Shown: positions 1-12,817 of the stretch, in pieces
How the letters are laid out: each line of letters opens with the position of its first letter
How positions within the stretch are numbered: the stretch's first letter is position 1
NCBI RefSeq assembly: GCF_958979055.1
Contig: NC_084887.1
Coordinates: 35,690,620-35,754,619, forward strand
Source of the DNA: Alnus glutinosa
Lineage: Eukaryota > Streptophyta > Magnoliopsida > Fagales > Betulaceae
DNA length: 64,000 bases
Direction of reading: 5' to 3'
Position numbers and translations under genes: made by a program
The notes under the pieces: model-generated
Databases searched by the model: none
Told to the model about the DNA's origin: nothing
The model's input: the letters and a program-made list of their open reading frames with translations, nothing else

Positions 1-739
1 AGAGGGGCTCATGAGCATGGTCAGGCTTTTCTTTTTGCAAATTTGTATTTCTTTTCGCTTATAAAAAAAAAAAAAAAGGATATTTTCCATATATTTTGTT
101 ATTATGGTTAGGTTTTATTATATGATTATTATTATTTTTAATGACAGAAAGCCCCAAGATATAGTTACTTCGTATAATTAATACTTATGAATAGCAAACT
201 TCAAATCTGTGTAAAGCGCCCCTCTAAATTGATCAATATATATATAACAGCAACTAAAACAAATAGAAAAGGAGCAGCTAGAAGAACAAAACCAGTGGGA
301 AAAAGAATACGAAGGAAACCAGAAAGTGACAATATATATATCAAGGCATCAAGCCATAATCCTTCATTGAATGATAATAATTTCTAGACCTTATTGAAAT
401 ATTTTAGATTCCCAACACAACATAATAAATTAACACTTAACCAACATGATTACTCGGTAGTCGGTACGAAAGGAAGAGGCCAGGAAGAGGAGTGAGAGGA
501 CTAAACAAACCCTCAACTCCATGAACAATAACGTGCCCATCGATCATTATAGTTATAGTTACACTTGGAGAGTAATAATTATAAGATAACTCTACGATGG
601 ATGAATAATTTACAAGTTTTAACTTTTAACTTGTTAGGAGCCTTTTAATGATAGGTGTTTAACAAGTAAAGAACTCAAAGTATCCTAATTAATTAATTCC
701 ATTATGTGGTAAGTCTATTTGTTTTTGTAATTATGCTAA
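1..739. other. AT-rich intergenic DNA, no gene recognised
   Basis: No coding signal was found. A 66-codon open frame at 187-387 has no recognisable domain and lies in AT-rich, repeat-like sequence. It was not accepted as a gene. Confidence 0.5.
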
Positions 740-1041
740 GGTTGGTTTTGCGAATAATTTCATTTAGCGCGAATTAAAAATAACAATTTTAAAATATGAG
801 ATTTTAAAACGTAATTTTTAAAAACGTAGTTAAGCATTTGGCAAAATCGCAGTTTAATTAGCTTTTAAAATTGTGCTTTTTCAAAAAAGCATCCATTGCA
901 TGCGATTTGAAAACACTAATTTTTTATTTTTTTAAATCGCAATTTTTTTAAAAATACAATATAATCACAAACAATTCATTTTCTGAAATTTGATTTAAAA
1001 TCATACTTTTTATTTACAAAATTGCAATGCCAAACACACCT
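740..1041. mobile_element. MITE of the CGATTT-rich family, copy 1
   Basis: About 300 bp with imperfect terminal inverted repeats: the left end reads GGTTGGTTTTGCGA and the right end, read on the minus strand, GGTGTGTTTGGCATTGC. A 3-bp TAA flanks both sides (737-739 and 1042-1044), as in PIF/Harbinger-type elements. The interior is full of AAATCGCA-type words and a shared block around TTAAGCATTTGGCAAAATC. That block recurs in the copy at 12818-13120 and in partial copies at 14065-14145, 20786-21055 and 22845-22960. Superfamily assignment is inferred. Confidence 0.6.
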
Positions 1042-1593
1042 TAAATAAATATGTTTGTTACAAGATAGATTGTTAAGTTATAGCAGAACCTATACCTTTT
1101 AAAAATATAAGATTTGTGATTAAATTATCTATGTTATATGATCCTCCTTTAAATATAAAATATAAAGTAACTTGGACTTGGAGTACAAGTCTTATAATCA
1201 TTAGAGATAAACTCCTACTCAAACAAGTGCACCGTACTTAGTGTTACGCAACACTAACTCTAATATACATATATATAACTACTGCAATTTATATTAACTC
1301 TAAAGTAAATAACTAGATAATTACTGCGTAGACATCTTATGGAGATGCAAAGATGCACTCCTTATTTACTACTACCACTAAGGGCTGACACACTATTACT
1401 AAAAGACCCATATAATAATTAATAAAGATAAGTAATTAATGCTACATAGCATTTTTTTTTTTTTTTTCTAGAATTCATCAATCCAGAAAAAGTGACGTCA
1501 ATGGCACATTAATGCTACATCCAAATTTACAAATGCGACATCCACAACTCCAAATCACTTTCTTTCTTTCTTTTTTTTTTCAGAAAAAGTGAT
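1042..1593. other. Intergenic DNA, nothing recognised
   Basis: AT-rich sequence with short poly-T runs. No open frame of note, no RNA gene and no clear repeat family seen. Confidence 0.4.

Positions 1594-1681
<88 letters not shown>
1594..1681. repeat. (TA)n microsatellite
   Basis: About 44 uninterrupted TA units. A perfect dinucleotide tract this long is usually length-polymorphic. Confidence 0.95.
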
Positions 1682-1682
<1 letters not shown>

Positions 1683-1770
1683 CATTACTCAATAAAAATA
1701 ACTTGATCGTCTTTTCACATAAACCATTTTTCGTGTCAATTAATCAATACATCATAACTAGTTAATATCA

Positions 1771-2108
1771 AGGGTTAAATATATTTTAACCCCTCAAACT
1801 ACTACAATTTCTCTGGATGGCCCCCCAAACTACCACTTTTTGATTTTTTGGCCACATCCGTCCATTTGTGCCGTCAACTCTAACATAAATTGGCCAAAAA
1901 CTCGAAAATACCTATCCCTTAACCATGAGATTTTCAAAGTGTAGGAAAGGTATTTTTGGAATTCTGTTTAGAATTAACGGCATAAATGGACGGATGGGGC
2001 CAAAAAATCAGAAAGTGGTAGTTTAGGGGGCCAGAATCTAAGCACTGGTAGTTTGAGGGGCCATCCGGAGAACGGGTGATAATTTGAGGGCTAAAATATA
2101 TTTATCCC
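1771..2108. mobile_element. hAT-like foldback MITE with 8-bp target duplication
   Basis: The two halves are inverted copies: CCCTCAAACTAC near the left end pairs with GTAGTTTGAGGGG near the right end, and the termini are AGGGTTAAATATA and TATATTTATCCC. The 8-bp duplication TAATATCA occurs at 1763-1770 and 2109-2116. It carries no coding capacity. Terminal bases and duplication length match the elements at 16499, 31436, 34749, 57425 and 62484. hAT assignment rests on the 8-bp duplication only. Confidence 0.75.
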
Positions 2109-2569
2109 TAATATCAATTAAACTTACCACTACTAGTGATAGAAACATCAATTATCCCTCCCTTTTAAACTTCAATTAAAATGATTTTTATCAGATTAAT
2201 TAGTGTTTCTTTCGAGTTTTTAACTAAGCAATCACGGAAACCATTTTTAATTTGATAACTTAACACATCATATGCCATGCACAAAAGGGGTAGTTTTAGA
2301 TATGATATAGGTGCAAAATAATTAAGCAATAACATGCACCAATAAAATTTTCTCTAATATAAAATTCGCTTTTTTGGGTTGATGGCTAATTTGTACGAAA
2401 TTACTAGGTTGCGAAAAGAATATTATGGGGGTACTACGGTGAAGAAATTAAGTAATGAATTTTTATATTCCTTTTTTTTTTTTGACATGTTATAAGAAGA
2501 TAAGAGAATGGAAATTAAATTGCTACTTCAAATACAATTACATTATTTATTTAAAAGAAAGATAATAAA

Positions 2570-3110
2570 AGAAAATCTTGATCCCATGGACAATACATGC
2601 CCATCACTGTAGACATCCCAATGCGTGATACTCCGGCCGTCGATGGAATATTGGTAACCATTACCGAATATCGGATGAAGATCAGTTACAGTAAGATTGG
2701 ACGTTAAACGGCACGTGCTTAACGTATAAGAACCGCGGTAGAGACTACGTCGTCCCGAATCGGAATCCTCTTTGACATGCAACCTTTGACGTTACAAACT
2801 GGTACTCAAGCGATCCCCTGTGCTGAGTCAAGCCGAACGCCGCATCCGGTGGAAGAAATATAGAGATGGGTTTTTTTCACATGTTCATGCACCAGTACGG
2901 TAGTATAGGTGGAGTTTTTGGTCAAGAAACACTGACGACATCTTGTCACGATCAGCTTCTGCTGAAAAAGGCCGTTGCTAATCTGGTGAGAATCGAAATA
3001 TAGCAAAACTTTGGAACAGTAATTAAGAGGAGTAGGAGGAGAGAACGACGAAGAAACTTGGAAGCCTGGAGAGCCTTTTTTCGGATTAGTGGAACCGTGA
3101 TGAGAGCCAT
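2570..3110 (-). pseudogene. Unidentified gene-like fragment
   Basis: This stretch is less AT-rich than its surroundings. It holds two minus-strand open frames in different frames: 2543-2782 (79 codons, containing YSIDGRSITHWDVYSDGH) and 2806-3006 (66 codons, containing LVHEHVKKTHLYISSTGCG). A GA repeat (3117-3148) lies just upstream in the minus direction, where a 5' leader would be. I do not recognise the protein. The split frames suggest a decayed gene or an exon remnant, but a spliced unknown gene is possible. Confidence 0.25.

Positions 3111-3116
<6 letters not shown>

Positions 3117-3148
<32 letters not shown>
3117..3148. repeat. (GA)n microsatellite
   Basis: About 15 GA units, ending just before GATTCTTTAGG. 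Confidence 0.9.
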
Positions 3149-3150
<2 letters not shown>

Positions 3151-3869
3151 CTTTAGGTATTTTTGAAGCTTAGATTTTCTTTATAAAGAAATACATTGAG
3201 AGGAACCATTTTCGTATTTGGATTGAAGAAACTTGGATAAGTGATCAAAAAGAGTTCTAACCCTTGTCAAAGAGATTTTCTTGACCCTTGCTGACAAGGT
3301 ACAAATTAATTACCTTTTGTAAATGAATTTTACTTTGAATTAAAAATTAAATTTTTAGGATCTCTTATAATAGATTAAATGCATGTCTTCAAAAATTTTG
3401 ATAACCGGGTCGGGTTTCAATCAGAAAAGGGTTTTGAATTTCTTATTAGAGCTTTTGAAAAAAAGACGTGTTATTTACACACACGTGTACAAATAATATT
3501 TGCCTTTGAGAAAATGGTTTTATTTAGAGGTTAACAAATTATCTGAACAATTTTATTCAATAAATTTTGAAAAATAAACAAAATACAGTCTACGTGGCAA
3601 AACCATGGCTTATAATTAAATTTGTAATACTTTCTTTTTTCTTTTTTCTTTTTGTAATTGAGTAGGGAAAAATGGCTACATGGGTGGATCTTTCCCACTC
3701 TTGATCCGGATAGAAGAGAGAATTGGAGAACTTATGGGAATGTTTCCAAATACAAGATGAAAAGTGACCCATTTAGCTAAAACATACACGATAATTTACA
3801 CAACGAGAAACTTTGAAATGAAGAAAAACTTAAACTAATATCATATAAACTAAATTAGCTAGAAAAGTT

Positions 3870-4307
3870 CTACAAGGTGAAAAACTCAGGAGAATTAATC
3901 GCTATAATAACTAAAATAGTATCTCCCTCAAGAACAAAATGGTCAATATCAGAAGACAAAGACAACTGAGAAGCCAGAAGAGCTGCAGAAGCTTCACCAA
4001 CAAAAATATCCGTAAAATGTAATCTTTGGGTAGCAGCCATAATAATATAATTAATATTACCAGAAGAATCACTAATGACAGCAGCAGCTACAACAAAGGA
4101 GCCCCTCCCAATCACATCAAAATTCCTTTTAATTCCACCAACTCCAGGAGGAGCCCAACGAGGGAGACTAGAAGCAGCATTCCAAGCCTCAAGATGGAGA
4201 CCCAAGCACCTTATACATTGCCTCAAGGTGTACCAAAAGAAGTGAAAAGAATGAGATAAGGTTTTATAAAAGAGGCACGTGTGTGGAGGAAGTGATTTTG
4301 GCCCCAA
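3870..4307 (-). pseudogene. LINE remnant: RNase H-like C-terminal domain
   Basis: A 145-codon frame whose second half matches the RNase H-like domain found at the end of plant non-LTR retrotransposon polyproteins and of related stand-alone genes. Visible landmarks are W-A-P-P-G then IKRNFD at the domain start, AAAVISDSSGNI after it, GEASAALLA with the acidic residue of helix 1, and FVLEGDTILVI with the next catalytic Asp. The first half (with HLEAWNAASS) resembles the linker upstream of this domain, but the reverse transcriptase is absent. This is probably a 5'-truncated LINE fragment. A domesticated RNase H-like gene is a less likely alternative. Confidence 0.6.
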
Positions 4308-4719
4308 AGTTATTCATAGAAGTTAAGGTCGGTACCGTTGCTTGGATGGAAGCGCAACCGCTGAAGGACTTTGAGAATGCGGTAATTCATCTCTATGTTA
4401 TGCTAAGTGTACTTTGATTAATTAGCTTATAAGGCAGGCCTGCGGCCACAGTCACGTGCCATGGTCACAATGACGGCGCAATTCTAATGCATAGGAAGTA
4501 ATAGTGTAAATGAGCCATAAAAGATGAAATTTATTTATAAGTAAATATTTATGTGATTTATGTAAAATGATGGATTTGTATTTTATATTTTCCCGAGATT
4601 TGAAGAGTACGAGTTTTACAAGCACAGTTTTAAAGAAAATGAATTTAAACTCAACCGTTTTATGGTTGCGGATTACTTTACTGAGCATTTCTCGCTCGCC
4701 CTTATTTTGCTTTTATTTT

Positions 4720-5035
4720 CAGGTTTTGAGCAAAGGGACCTAGGCGGCTGGAATAGGATCTAGGCTAGTGTTAGGGCATTGCATTTCATTTACCTAAATA
4801 AGTGCACTAACACAATAAATTAAGTTTTACTCTTGGATTATTTATTCTATCAAGCATGAATGTTACTTTCGAGATACTCGTTTCCGCATTTATTAAAGTT
4901 CTAAATTTTAAACTATTTTATGGTATTTTATTAATTCAGCATATTAACTAGGTTATCTGGTAAACCTTATGATTCTTTGCGACTCTGTATATGATAATGA
5001 ACGAACCTAACCCTAACGATTTGGGGGCGTTACAA
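4720..5035 (-). mobile_element. LTR-like fragment starting TGTAACGCCCCC
   Basis: On the minus strand this begins TGTAACGCCCCCAAATCG, the type of 5' end common in plant Ty3/Gypsy long terminal repeats (compare TGTAACACCC at 17181 and TGTAATGACCCG at 30632). No internal domain or second LTR was found, so it is a fragment or solo LTR at best. The inner boundary is approximate. Confidence 0.35.
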
Positions 5036-6205
5036 TAATCTTGTGTTGAAACACCTAAAACCCATCAGCTTCTTTAAGTCCATGTCACGTGAATTCTTAT
5101 CAACCATTTTCTTTTACTTACTTTCTTCATGACATGATCATGAAGAGATTTTGTGCTGAAACACCTAACACCTACCACTTAGTTAGTGCATGTCCTCTGT
5201 ACGTAAATTCTTGTAATTTTTTTTCAACCATTTTTTTTTTTCACCTTCTTTCTTCCCATGAAGATTTTGTGATACTCATAATTCCTATGTACTATATATA
5301 ATACTAGTCATGTGTCAACCAAATGGAACTTGGGCATAGGCATTTGCTGTACTACTCGAGCGTCTTCTTTTCTTAACCTTCACAAGCTTTCTGTCCTTGC
5401 CCAATGCCACATCCACCCTGTCACCAATTCCATCACAAAACCTTGGCTTGTAAGGTAATCTCATTTATCCTTCCCTAGGTAGTAAGAAGTGCAAAATAGG
5501 CAATGGAGGATTTTCATGAGGTAACATAAAGCTTAAGGAATAATACGGAGCAAAATTGTGTCATGGAAAATCCAAAAATGGAGTGGACCCCCATTGGAGT
5601 GATACTTCCAATAAGAAGATATGGGTCCCAACAGTTGCTGAATCATTATTCTTTTTTTAATGATTTAATTGTTAAGTTTAGTAGAGATTTGGGTCTTCAA
5701 AATGTCATAATTCAGTTGCCGAAGGAAGGAAGGTCGTTGTTGGAGTCGATATGAGCAGCTATTGACGAAGCAAAGACAGTACTTAAATGTCATCATTTAG
5801 TGAGGGCGGCAATCCAATAGACTTCTAGAGAATTTGTGGATGAAAGATTATTCTGTTTTTATTCATGATATTGTAATAGTGGTAATCAAGATGCTTTGTT
5901 TTGATTTTAATGAAAGTTATGAAATTTTCTCTAAAAGAAAAATCTAGACTTTATTGAAGTAAATCAGTTTCCCCAAGCCAAAATAATAAATTAACCCTTA
6001 TTATATATATATATTTTTACAAATTTTAGTTATTTATTTGAATAAAAATTCAATCACCTAGGGGGACACAGCTCCATAAAAATAAAGATATGATACAATG
6101 CCACCTCAAAATACAATTCTTGACCACCTTTGTCCACGTGGTAACTTTTACTTTTACTTTATTTTTTATTTTTTCTAAAAAAACTATAAAGTTAACTAGG
6201 GGACT
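5036..6205. other. Intergenic DNA with a short unassigned open frame
   Basis: Mostly AT-rich. A 63-codon plus-strand frame at 5563-5754 (containing MEWTPIGVILPIRRYG) is followed by a non-coding AT-rich tail. No domain is recognised and no splice partners were found, so it is recorded only as a possible gene remnant. Confidence 0.3.
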
Positions 6206-6209
6206 ACCT

Positions 6210-6680
6210 TGATATGTGCGCAAAGTGGCCATCTGGCCGGATCTGGCCAGAGAGACCGGTTCCCGGCCGGATCTGGCCAGAACGGCCGGCTGGCCGGACG
6301 GATCTGGCCAGATCCGGCCAAATGGCCGGAATCCGGCTATTCTAGATTCCGATGAAACTGTCCGGATTCCGGCATTTATCTCGAATTCTGGCTATATTAG
6401 TCGGAATCAGGTAAAAATGGTTAGAATCTTGTCAGTCAATGACCGAATCTCGTCATCGATGATTTTTATATTATTTTATATTAATATTTATATGTTTTGA
6501 ATAAAAATTAATTTTTATGGATTAATATGATTGAATGAAAAGATGAAAAATATTTGTGATTTTCTGTACGCGCCAAACACCGAAAAATGCTTTCGGCGAA
6601 AAATATTTTTCAGAAAAATAACTTCCCTGAAACCATTTTACGACGGAAATCATTTTACGTCGAAACAAACGGAGCATTAG
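6210..6680. mobile_element. Repeat element with a GGCCGGA/TCTGGCC core, copy 1
   Basis: Positions 6228-6350 are a degenerate array of GGCCGGATCTGGCCAG-type words, GC-rich in an AT-rich background. It is followed by a tail (6565-6680) with CGAAAAATG and AAACAAACGG. Both parts recur at 42170-42920, where the core reads as TTCCGGCC/GGCCGAAATCTGG words and the tail again ends near AAACAAACAAAC. This is probably a non-autonomous DNA transposon. Boundaries are approximate and no target duplication was verified. Confidence 0.45.
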
Positions 6681-8323
6681 AATTGATAGAGAGATATTTG
6701 CATACAAATATTGTAACATTGATACTTACTTGCAAAAGGTACTTATATTATATCTTGACTAAGGCCAGTGTTTTTAGTTGATTACATTTATTGCACATAA
6801 TCTGCAAGCCGTGGATGGGATTGTACTGCTGGTTTTGCTCATTTGATAGTCATTTGCTCTGTAATATTTATAGATGAGGGGGAGATATCAGTCCATTATA
6901 TCAGTTGTTTCCACAAAAATTTTGCTCTCAGTATAGTCATTCATTGCAATTATCTTCTGTGAGTCAGTATGGTCCATTATATCAATTGTTTGATTTGATA
7001 TCTTTTATATGGTCCTTTTGTTCTTTGTTCACTGGATGTGTCTGGATTTGAGTTCTTTTCTCACTTGGTTTTTCATCCTTGATCAACAGCATTTTTAATG
7101 GACATTTTTATAAGCGGTTACTATTGATTAAATTTCACTCTACACAAGTTATGGATGAGGAAGAGATTTTTGGCATGACATGGATTGTATCCAAGAAAAT
7201 GTTGGTAACAGTATGATTATTGTAATTGACAGTCATTATCCTTCAAGAGTGAGTTGTTTAATCTAGATAATACTTGGATTGTTAGTCCATGCCATAACAA
7301 AGTTACTATTGCAGAAGCTTCTGGTTTGACTGAGGAGACATCTCAAGTGGAGCAGTTTATCAGGGAAAGATGCAAGGCCCTAGAAGGATTATGTTCTCTC
7401 CAATTTCTTCAAAGTGTAATTTTTTGCTTTTAGAACTTGCTTGACTGTTGCATGCTGTTTGGAAGAGCTCTAGGAAGCCGCAGACACTTACTTGTGTTTG
7501 AAGAGACACTATTGCAGATGATGAAATTTATCTTGTTATAAAAGATCTTCAATTGATTACTGACTATTTGCATCACTATTGATTGCATTTTGATTTTAGT
7601 AATTTTTTTATTTTTTTATTTTATGTGAAGTCTTTTAATTTTTATGTAATAAGTCATATATGACTTTTTAGTTAGGCATGGGACTGCTGCAGAATAGATT
7701 TAGAACGACCATTAGATTAGATTTGAATTAGTGGTTGGGATCCCGTCTTAGCTAGGGCAGCAACTTATTGTCTTATTTAAGATTTTCTAAAGTTATAACA
7801 ACTTTTTTGTTTTTTTTTTTTTTTTCCCAAAGTATTGAATGAACTTTTTTAACCTACTTTTGTGACTTTTCTCACCCTTCCACTTGGATTGAGTTTGGGT
7901 GCTCTTTTTTAGTGTACTAGCTCTCTGATTTACTTTTCTTAAACACTCTTTTTCTCTCATTCATATTCGGAATTGCATAAAAAAAAACAAAAACAAAAAA
8001 GATCATATTTCAATCGAAAGTAACATGACCATGTTTTGAACTGCTTGTTTTTGTATGAACAAGGTCGTTCTCATTATTCAAACACCCACAACATTTGATT
8101 TTACAATGAACAGAATTTCATATGTCATCTCTTTATCTAATGATTCCCAATAGCAATTGTTCCTAATATGTGTCTATATGCAGCTCCAGCAAAAGGTTAA
8201 ATGCTTCGGATCTGCTAATGCTTTTAAAGCATACACACGTGAATTTCCACGTTTAGCTCCTTGATTCCAGTATATGTCCCAAAAAAAATATAAGCTCAAA
8301 CAATACAATTTGTCTACTCCATT
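6681..8323. other. Intergenic DNA downstream of the CSLC gene, with a possible decayed exon
   Basis: Near 7315-7420 the plus strand reads like an exon after a CAG (an open stretch containing EETSQVEQFIRERCKALEG), but it runs into stops and has no recognisable partners. I could not assign it. The rest is T-rich spacer, the last part of which probably includes the 3' untranslated region of the minus-strand CSLC gene. Confidence 0.3.
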
Positions 8324-10592
8324 TCAGCTGAGCTGCTCACCAATTAAATCCAAGCCTACAACCAGGAAAGACAACCCTTGGAACAGCAAGAAATAGAAAT
8401 GAACTCCATGTGCCGACAAGAAGCTTCTGGCTGATGCAGTGAGTAGAAGAAAAGCAAGAGCAAGTTCCTTCCTGTAGAGCTTGTTTCTCTTCTTCACAGA
8501 AGGGGGTTTCTGATCCTTAAGTTTACCCAACAACTCTAAACCAGACTCAGAATGCCTCCTAAGGATTTTCTCTTCACTAGAAGACTTTGATTCCCTCTCG
8601 GCAAATGCCAACAAATCTGATTCAGATGATCTACCAGTCTTCTTGGTCACAACCCACTCATAAGCGCTTCCCAGCTGAAACAGCCCAGAGACCATGGCAT
8701 TGAATTTTGTGACAGACATTGTGTTCTCAAACAGTAGGTATGGAACCAAGAAAGGGAAAGATTTAGGTGCAGGGAGAATGTTCAAGAAGGACATGAAAAT
8801 GGGGACATAACAGATTACCCAAAGAGGTAGTTCTGCCTCAGGTATGAACATGGTCAATGGAAGTATGATACAAAACAATGTGAATGAGTAAAAGGGAAGT
8901 ATAAGTTTCCTTAGGAGAAAGAAAAGAAATATCAGGTTGGCCTTCTTCCAAATAGATACCTGCACAAACATAAATCCAAGATTAAAAAAAGTTATTCAGA
9001 ATTTTCAGGTATAAAAGATAAGGGGATTGAGGAAACCTTGGAAGTTATGATAGCAGGAAGGCACAATCGGAAGAGCTGCATTGGACCTGAATGCCAGCGG
9101 TGCTGTTGCTTCTTATAAGTTTCATAAGACTCCGGCAACTCACAAAGAACTTTGACATCATTGAGGAAGATGAATTCCCATCCATTCAAGTGAGCTCGAA
9201 CTGCAATGTCCATGTCCTCGACTGTGGTTCTCTCAAGCCAGCCTCCTGAATCCTCTAAAGCCTTGATTCTCCAAACACCGGCCGTTCCATTGAATCCAAA
9301 GAAATTGAGAAAAACGCCATTCACTTGCTGCTCCACCTCAAAATGGAAGCAGAGGTTGACGTTTTGGAGCCTTGTAAGCAAATTCTCATCCTTGTTCACA
9401 AATGACCAGCGAGCCTGGACAAGACCCAATTGAGGATTTCCCTGTACAAATCACAAACATTCTTAAGATGACTATTGTTTGATCAATTGATTGAGAGTAC
9501 CAAAAGGAAATTTCCTGTTCTTATTTGGCTTATATTACCTTGAAGTGAGGAACGGTTAGTTTAAGGAAATCAGGATTTGGCTGGAAGTCTGCATCAAGTA
9601 TTGCAACAAATTCATAATCTTTAACGTAGTCACAGGTCATTGCTGATTTTAGATTGCCGGCTTTGTACCCAGTTCTGATTAGTCGATGCCTGTAGACTAT
9701 GTTTATTCCTTTCTCCTGCCATGAGGAGACTTCATCTTTTATCAGAAGCTGTAGATTTCCATCATCTGAATCATCCAGGACTTGAATTAAAATTCGTTCC
9801 CTTGGCCAATCAAGCTCACAGGCAGCAGCAATTGATTGCGCATACACCTTAATCAAACATAATATTTCAGCACCAGACCAAAAGGCAGAGTTGTAACAAG
9901 CAATAAAACATCGACAAATAATTTATTAGAGAAAACAAGAAGTTTTCTCTTACCTCTCTCTCATTGCACATGGGAATCTGAACAAGAACCATTGGGAAAC
10001 TTGAAGAATCCTCAATGTCATAAGTTTCTCCCTCTATTGTGGGTTTCAACTTCTTGTACTTGATCCAGAAACACCCAAGACAGAGCACTAGCCGATCGAG
10101 AGATTGAATCAAGAAAAGCACGATGCAGAATTTTGAAAGCAGCATCACAAAAGGAGCAATATAGTCAATTCTAAAAGACAGCCAAGCCATATAGGACGAT
10201 TGCACAAGACCGTGAACCTCCCAAGGCTGAATCATTTGCAAATTCCATTTCTTGAAATGAGCAACGACTTCTAACACCAAAGCTAGAATTGAAATAACTA
10301 GAAAAACTTTGATAAATCTGTACAACCTTCCTCTGCTTCTGGGGTCTTCTTCACTTACATCAGACAACGAAATGCGTTTCTTAACTGAAACAAACATGGC
10401 CCTGAAAGCCATGGCCAGCCATGAAAGACTGGTCAGAACTCTGTAAGCTTTGAGAAGAAGAACCCATGTAAATTGCTTGGGACTTACAGCCTTCTGTTTA
10501 TCCGGCAACAAAAATGAACCCGAACCACTGACTTCCAGTAAAGAGAAGCTGTCAGGCTTCTCAATTGTGACCACAACAGAGTTTGCTGCCAT
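8324..10592 (-). CDS. CSLC4: Cellulose synthase-like C, xyloglucan (1,4)-beta-glucan synthase, CSLC4 type
   Basis: CSLC proteins are Golgi multi-pass family 2 glycosyltransferases that polymerise the beta-1,4-glucan backbone of xyloglucan from UDP-glucose. Four exons read from the sequence: 9954-10592, 9539-9847, 9037-9441 and 8324-8959, all phase-0 GT-AG junctions, giving 662 aa; the family is usually about 670-700. Catalytic landmarks are LDDSDD (Asp 238/239), LDAD (Asp 298/300), TTVEDMD (Asp 392) and QQHRW (428-432), the D,D,D,QxxRW signature. Hydrophobic segments lie near residues 95-170 and through the C-terminal third. The N-terminus ([20 protein letters not shown]) and tail ([10 protein letters not shown]) resemble Arabidopsis CSLC4 as I recall it. 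The gene faces away from the TBL gene 11 kb to the right. It appears intact. Confidence 0.95.
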
Positions 10593-12817
10593 TTCTTTTC
10601 CCGGAATCCAACCTCACAGGAAAGAAAGCGGAAAACGAATCACCTCCCTGATCAAGATTTTGGAAAAGAAGAAATGGGATGAACCGGGAATTCAGTTATG
10701 AGACTGGCATAACATTAAAGAAGAGAAAGTAGGAGAAGGAAATCTCGAAAATGGGCAATTTTATATTATTTCCTCTGAAATCTGGATCCTTCAAATCAGA
10801 GTGGAAACAGAATCCCAAGTTTCAGATCGAGTTGAACATGAAGGTTGACAATTGATCTATCATGTCAAAGAAGAACATGTACCAAGTCTCACTCGCGTCA
10901 GCGAACTACTAATAAAGAAGCAGACTGCACTAATTTTTTTCCTGTATGGTAAGAACTGGAAGGGCCAGCTGTTCTGTAATATAAATCTAAAACTGGCCAA
11001 CCAGGTGATCAAGTGGGAATGGCATCTCCGTTTGATTGGTTGAAACATCCTACGAGTAAAAAAATAGTGAGAACAAGTTACAAGTTAGAACCAACCTAAT
11101 GCTTTAACGTACGCAAGCTCAGAATATCCAGCTCGGACTAGCCTGGTAAGAAGTCAAGAACTTTTGGGAGTGACAACTAAATACAGCCAAGCTGCACAAA
11201 AAAGTTCTGCCCGTCTGCTCATGATTTTACTGCAGAAGCTTCCTTCTTGTTTCACCACTTGCAAAGAAGCTTCTTAATTCCTTGTTTGGGTTATGATTAT
11301 AATATTTTATTAACCGCCACACATGTTACGCGGTGTCAGAAGTCAGATTGGGATCTCGCAACACACACTATGAGAGCTAACGTAGGATTTTGTTCACATG
11401 CTTATTGCTTGTGAGCTAGTTTAAAAAAAAAAAAAAATCTTTCAAAAATATATATTTTTTATGAGATAGACCCTCAAAAATTAATTTCCCCCCAACCATT
11501 TTTTTTTTTTAAATTTTTTTTTCTCCGCACTTTAATATATGGTTTCGCCCCCTGCGACTACCTACTCGAATAGGTGGGTTCCATATATATGGATCCTCTC
11601 ACATATACTGCCCAAATTATTAATGCAAAATTTCTGGAAATCATTAAGTCATATTTACTCTGTTTATTTTAATTATTATGAGTTCGGTTGTATCTTAGTA
11701 AGCTGGATCTCGTTCAAGTACTATGTCATGGTTTGGTATGATTGCATCGGAAAAAGGATCTAATTTTTAGCACCTTAATTATCATTTCATTTTGAAAATT
11801 AATTAAAATAAAAAACTAATTGATCAATTTCCGGGAGTCTACTAAACAGGAGATATTTTTTTTTATTTATGATGATTTTTTTTTTCCCTTTTTGATGTAG
11901 AGAAACGTGTAACACTTAGCAGTGCATGCGCTGGAAAGAATATTCCAAGTCATTAATGCTAAAATCTTGAACTAAATGTGAAGTTAAGCTAATTAGCACA
12001 TGCTTCTGGCTTACATTATATTTGGAGCAAAAATACAAAACCAATTCCTATGATGTTGAATTTTGATAGAATCAATCCAAATAGCTTGAATTCTGATAGA
12101 ATAGATCCATATGGTTTGCTTTTGTATAAAAATTACGTCTGTTTGTTAAATCATCTCTTTCTCACTTTGTTAAATCATTCCTTGTTTTATGTTTCTTTCT
12201 CGATCACTTTGTTTTGTACCCTACAATAAAAACACTTTTACAAAGAGAAGGGGTTGCTGGCCTACATATCTCAAGCAGGTGTGTACCGCACCGGCGCACC
12301 ATAGGCTGCTCAAAAAGACACTATAATTGAGGAATAAATCTCTTTTTATGTATTTTATTTACTGCTACGGGGTCTCCAGCTCTGTGCTTTGGGATCCTAT
12401 TCCTCAATAATTGAAGTTCATTTAATTTACATTATCTCAAGTTTAAAGAGTTAGTTAATGCAGTTACTTTTCCCACATGAAATACTACATTTACAAAATC
12501 AATTGCGATAAATATAGATTTTGAAAATATTTTACAATTTTTAACTTTGGACTTAATTTTTTCCAAACTTAAAATTAGTATTTGGATCGGAGTAAAATTT
12601 ATAACTTCAATTGAAACATATATTGCCCTTAATAATAATAATAATAATTGTTAGAATAATATCGTTTTGTTTCTTATTAGGTTTATTACCTTTTTAGTAT
12701 TATTTCCTTCCTAATGTATCATAGGGTTTAGTCTAGGGTTTCTTGTCTACTACTTATAGCTTCTCTATATACAGAGATATCTTGTAATACAATATGATCA
12801 AGACTCAATACAATGTA
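10593..12817. other. CSLC promoter side and intergenic DNA
   Basis: About 250 bp next to the CSLC start codon is less AT-rich and is probably 5' leader and promoter. Beyond it are poly-A and poly-T runs and AT-rich DNA without a recognisable gene. Short open frames at 10852-11043 and 11539-11763 show no domain. Confidence 0.4.

Noticed and set aside
6522-6781. Overlapping plus and minus open frames of about 65 codons
   Set aside because: They fall in the tail of a repeat element with inverted words and show no domain.
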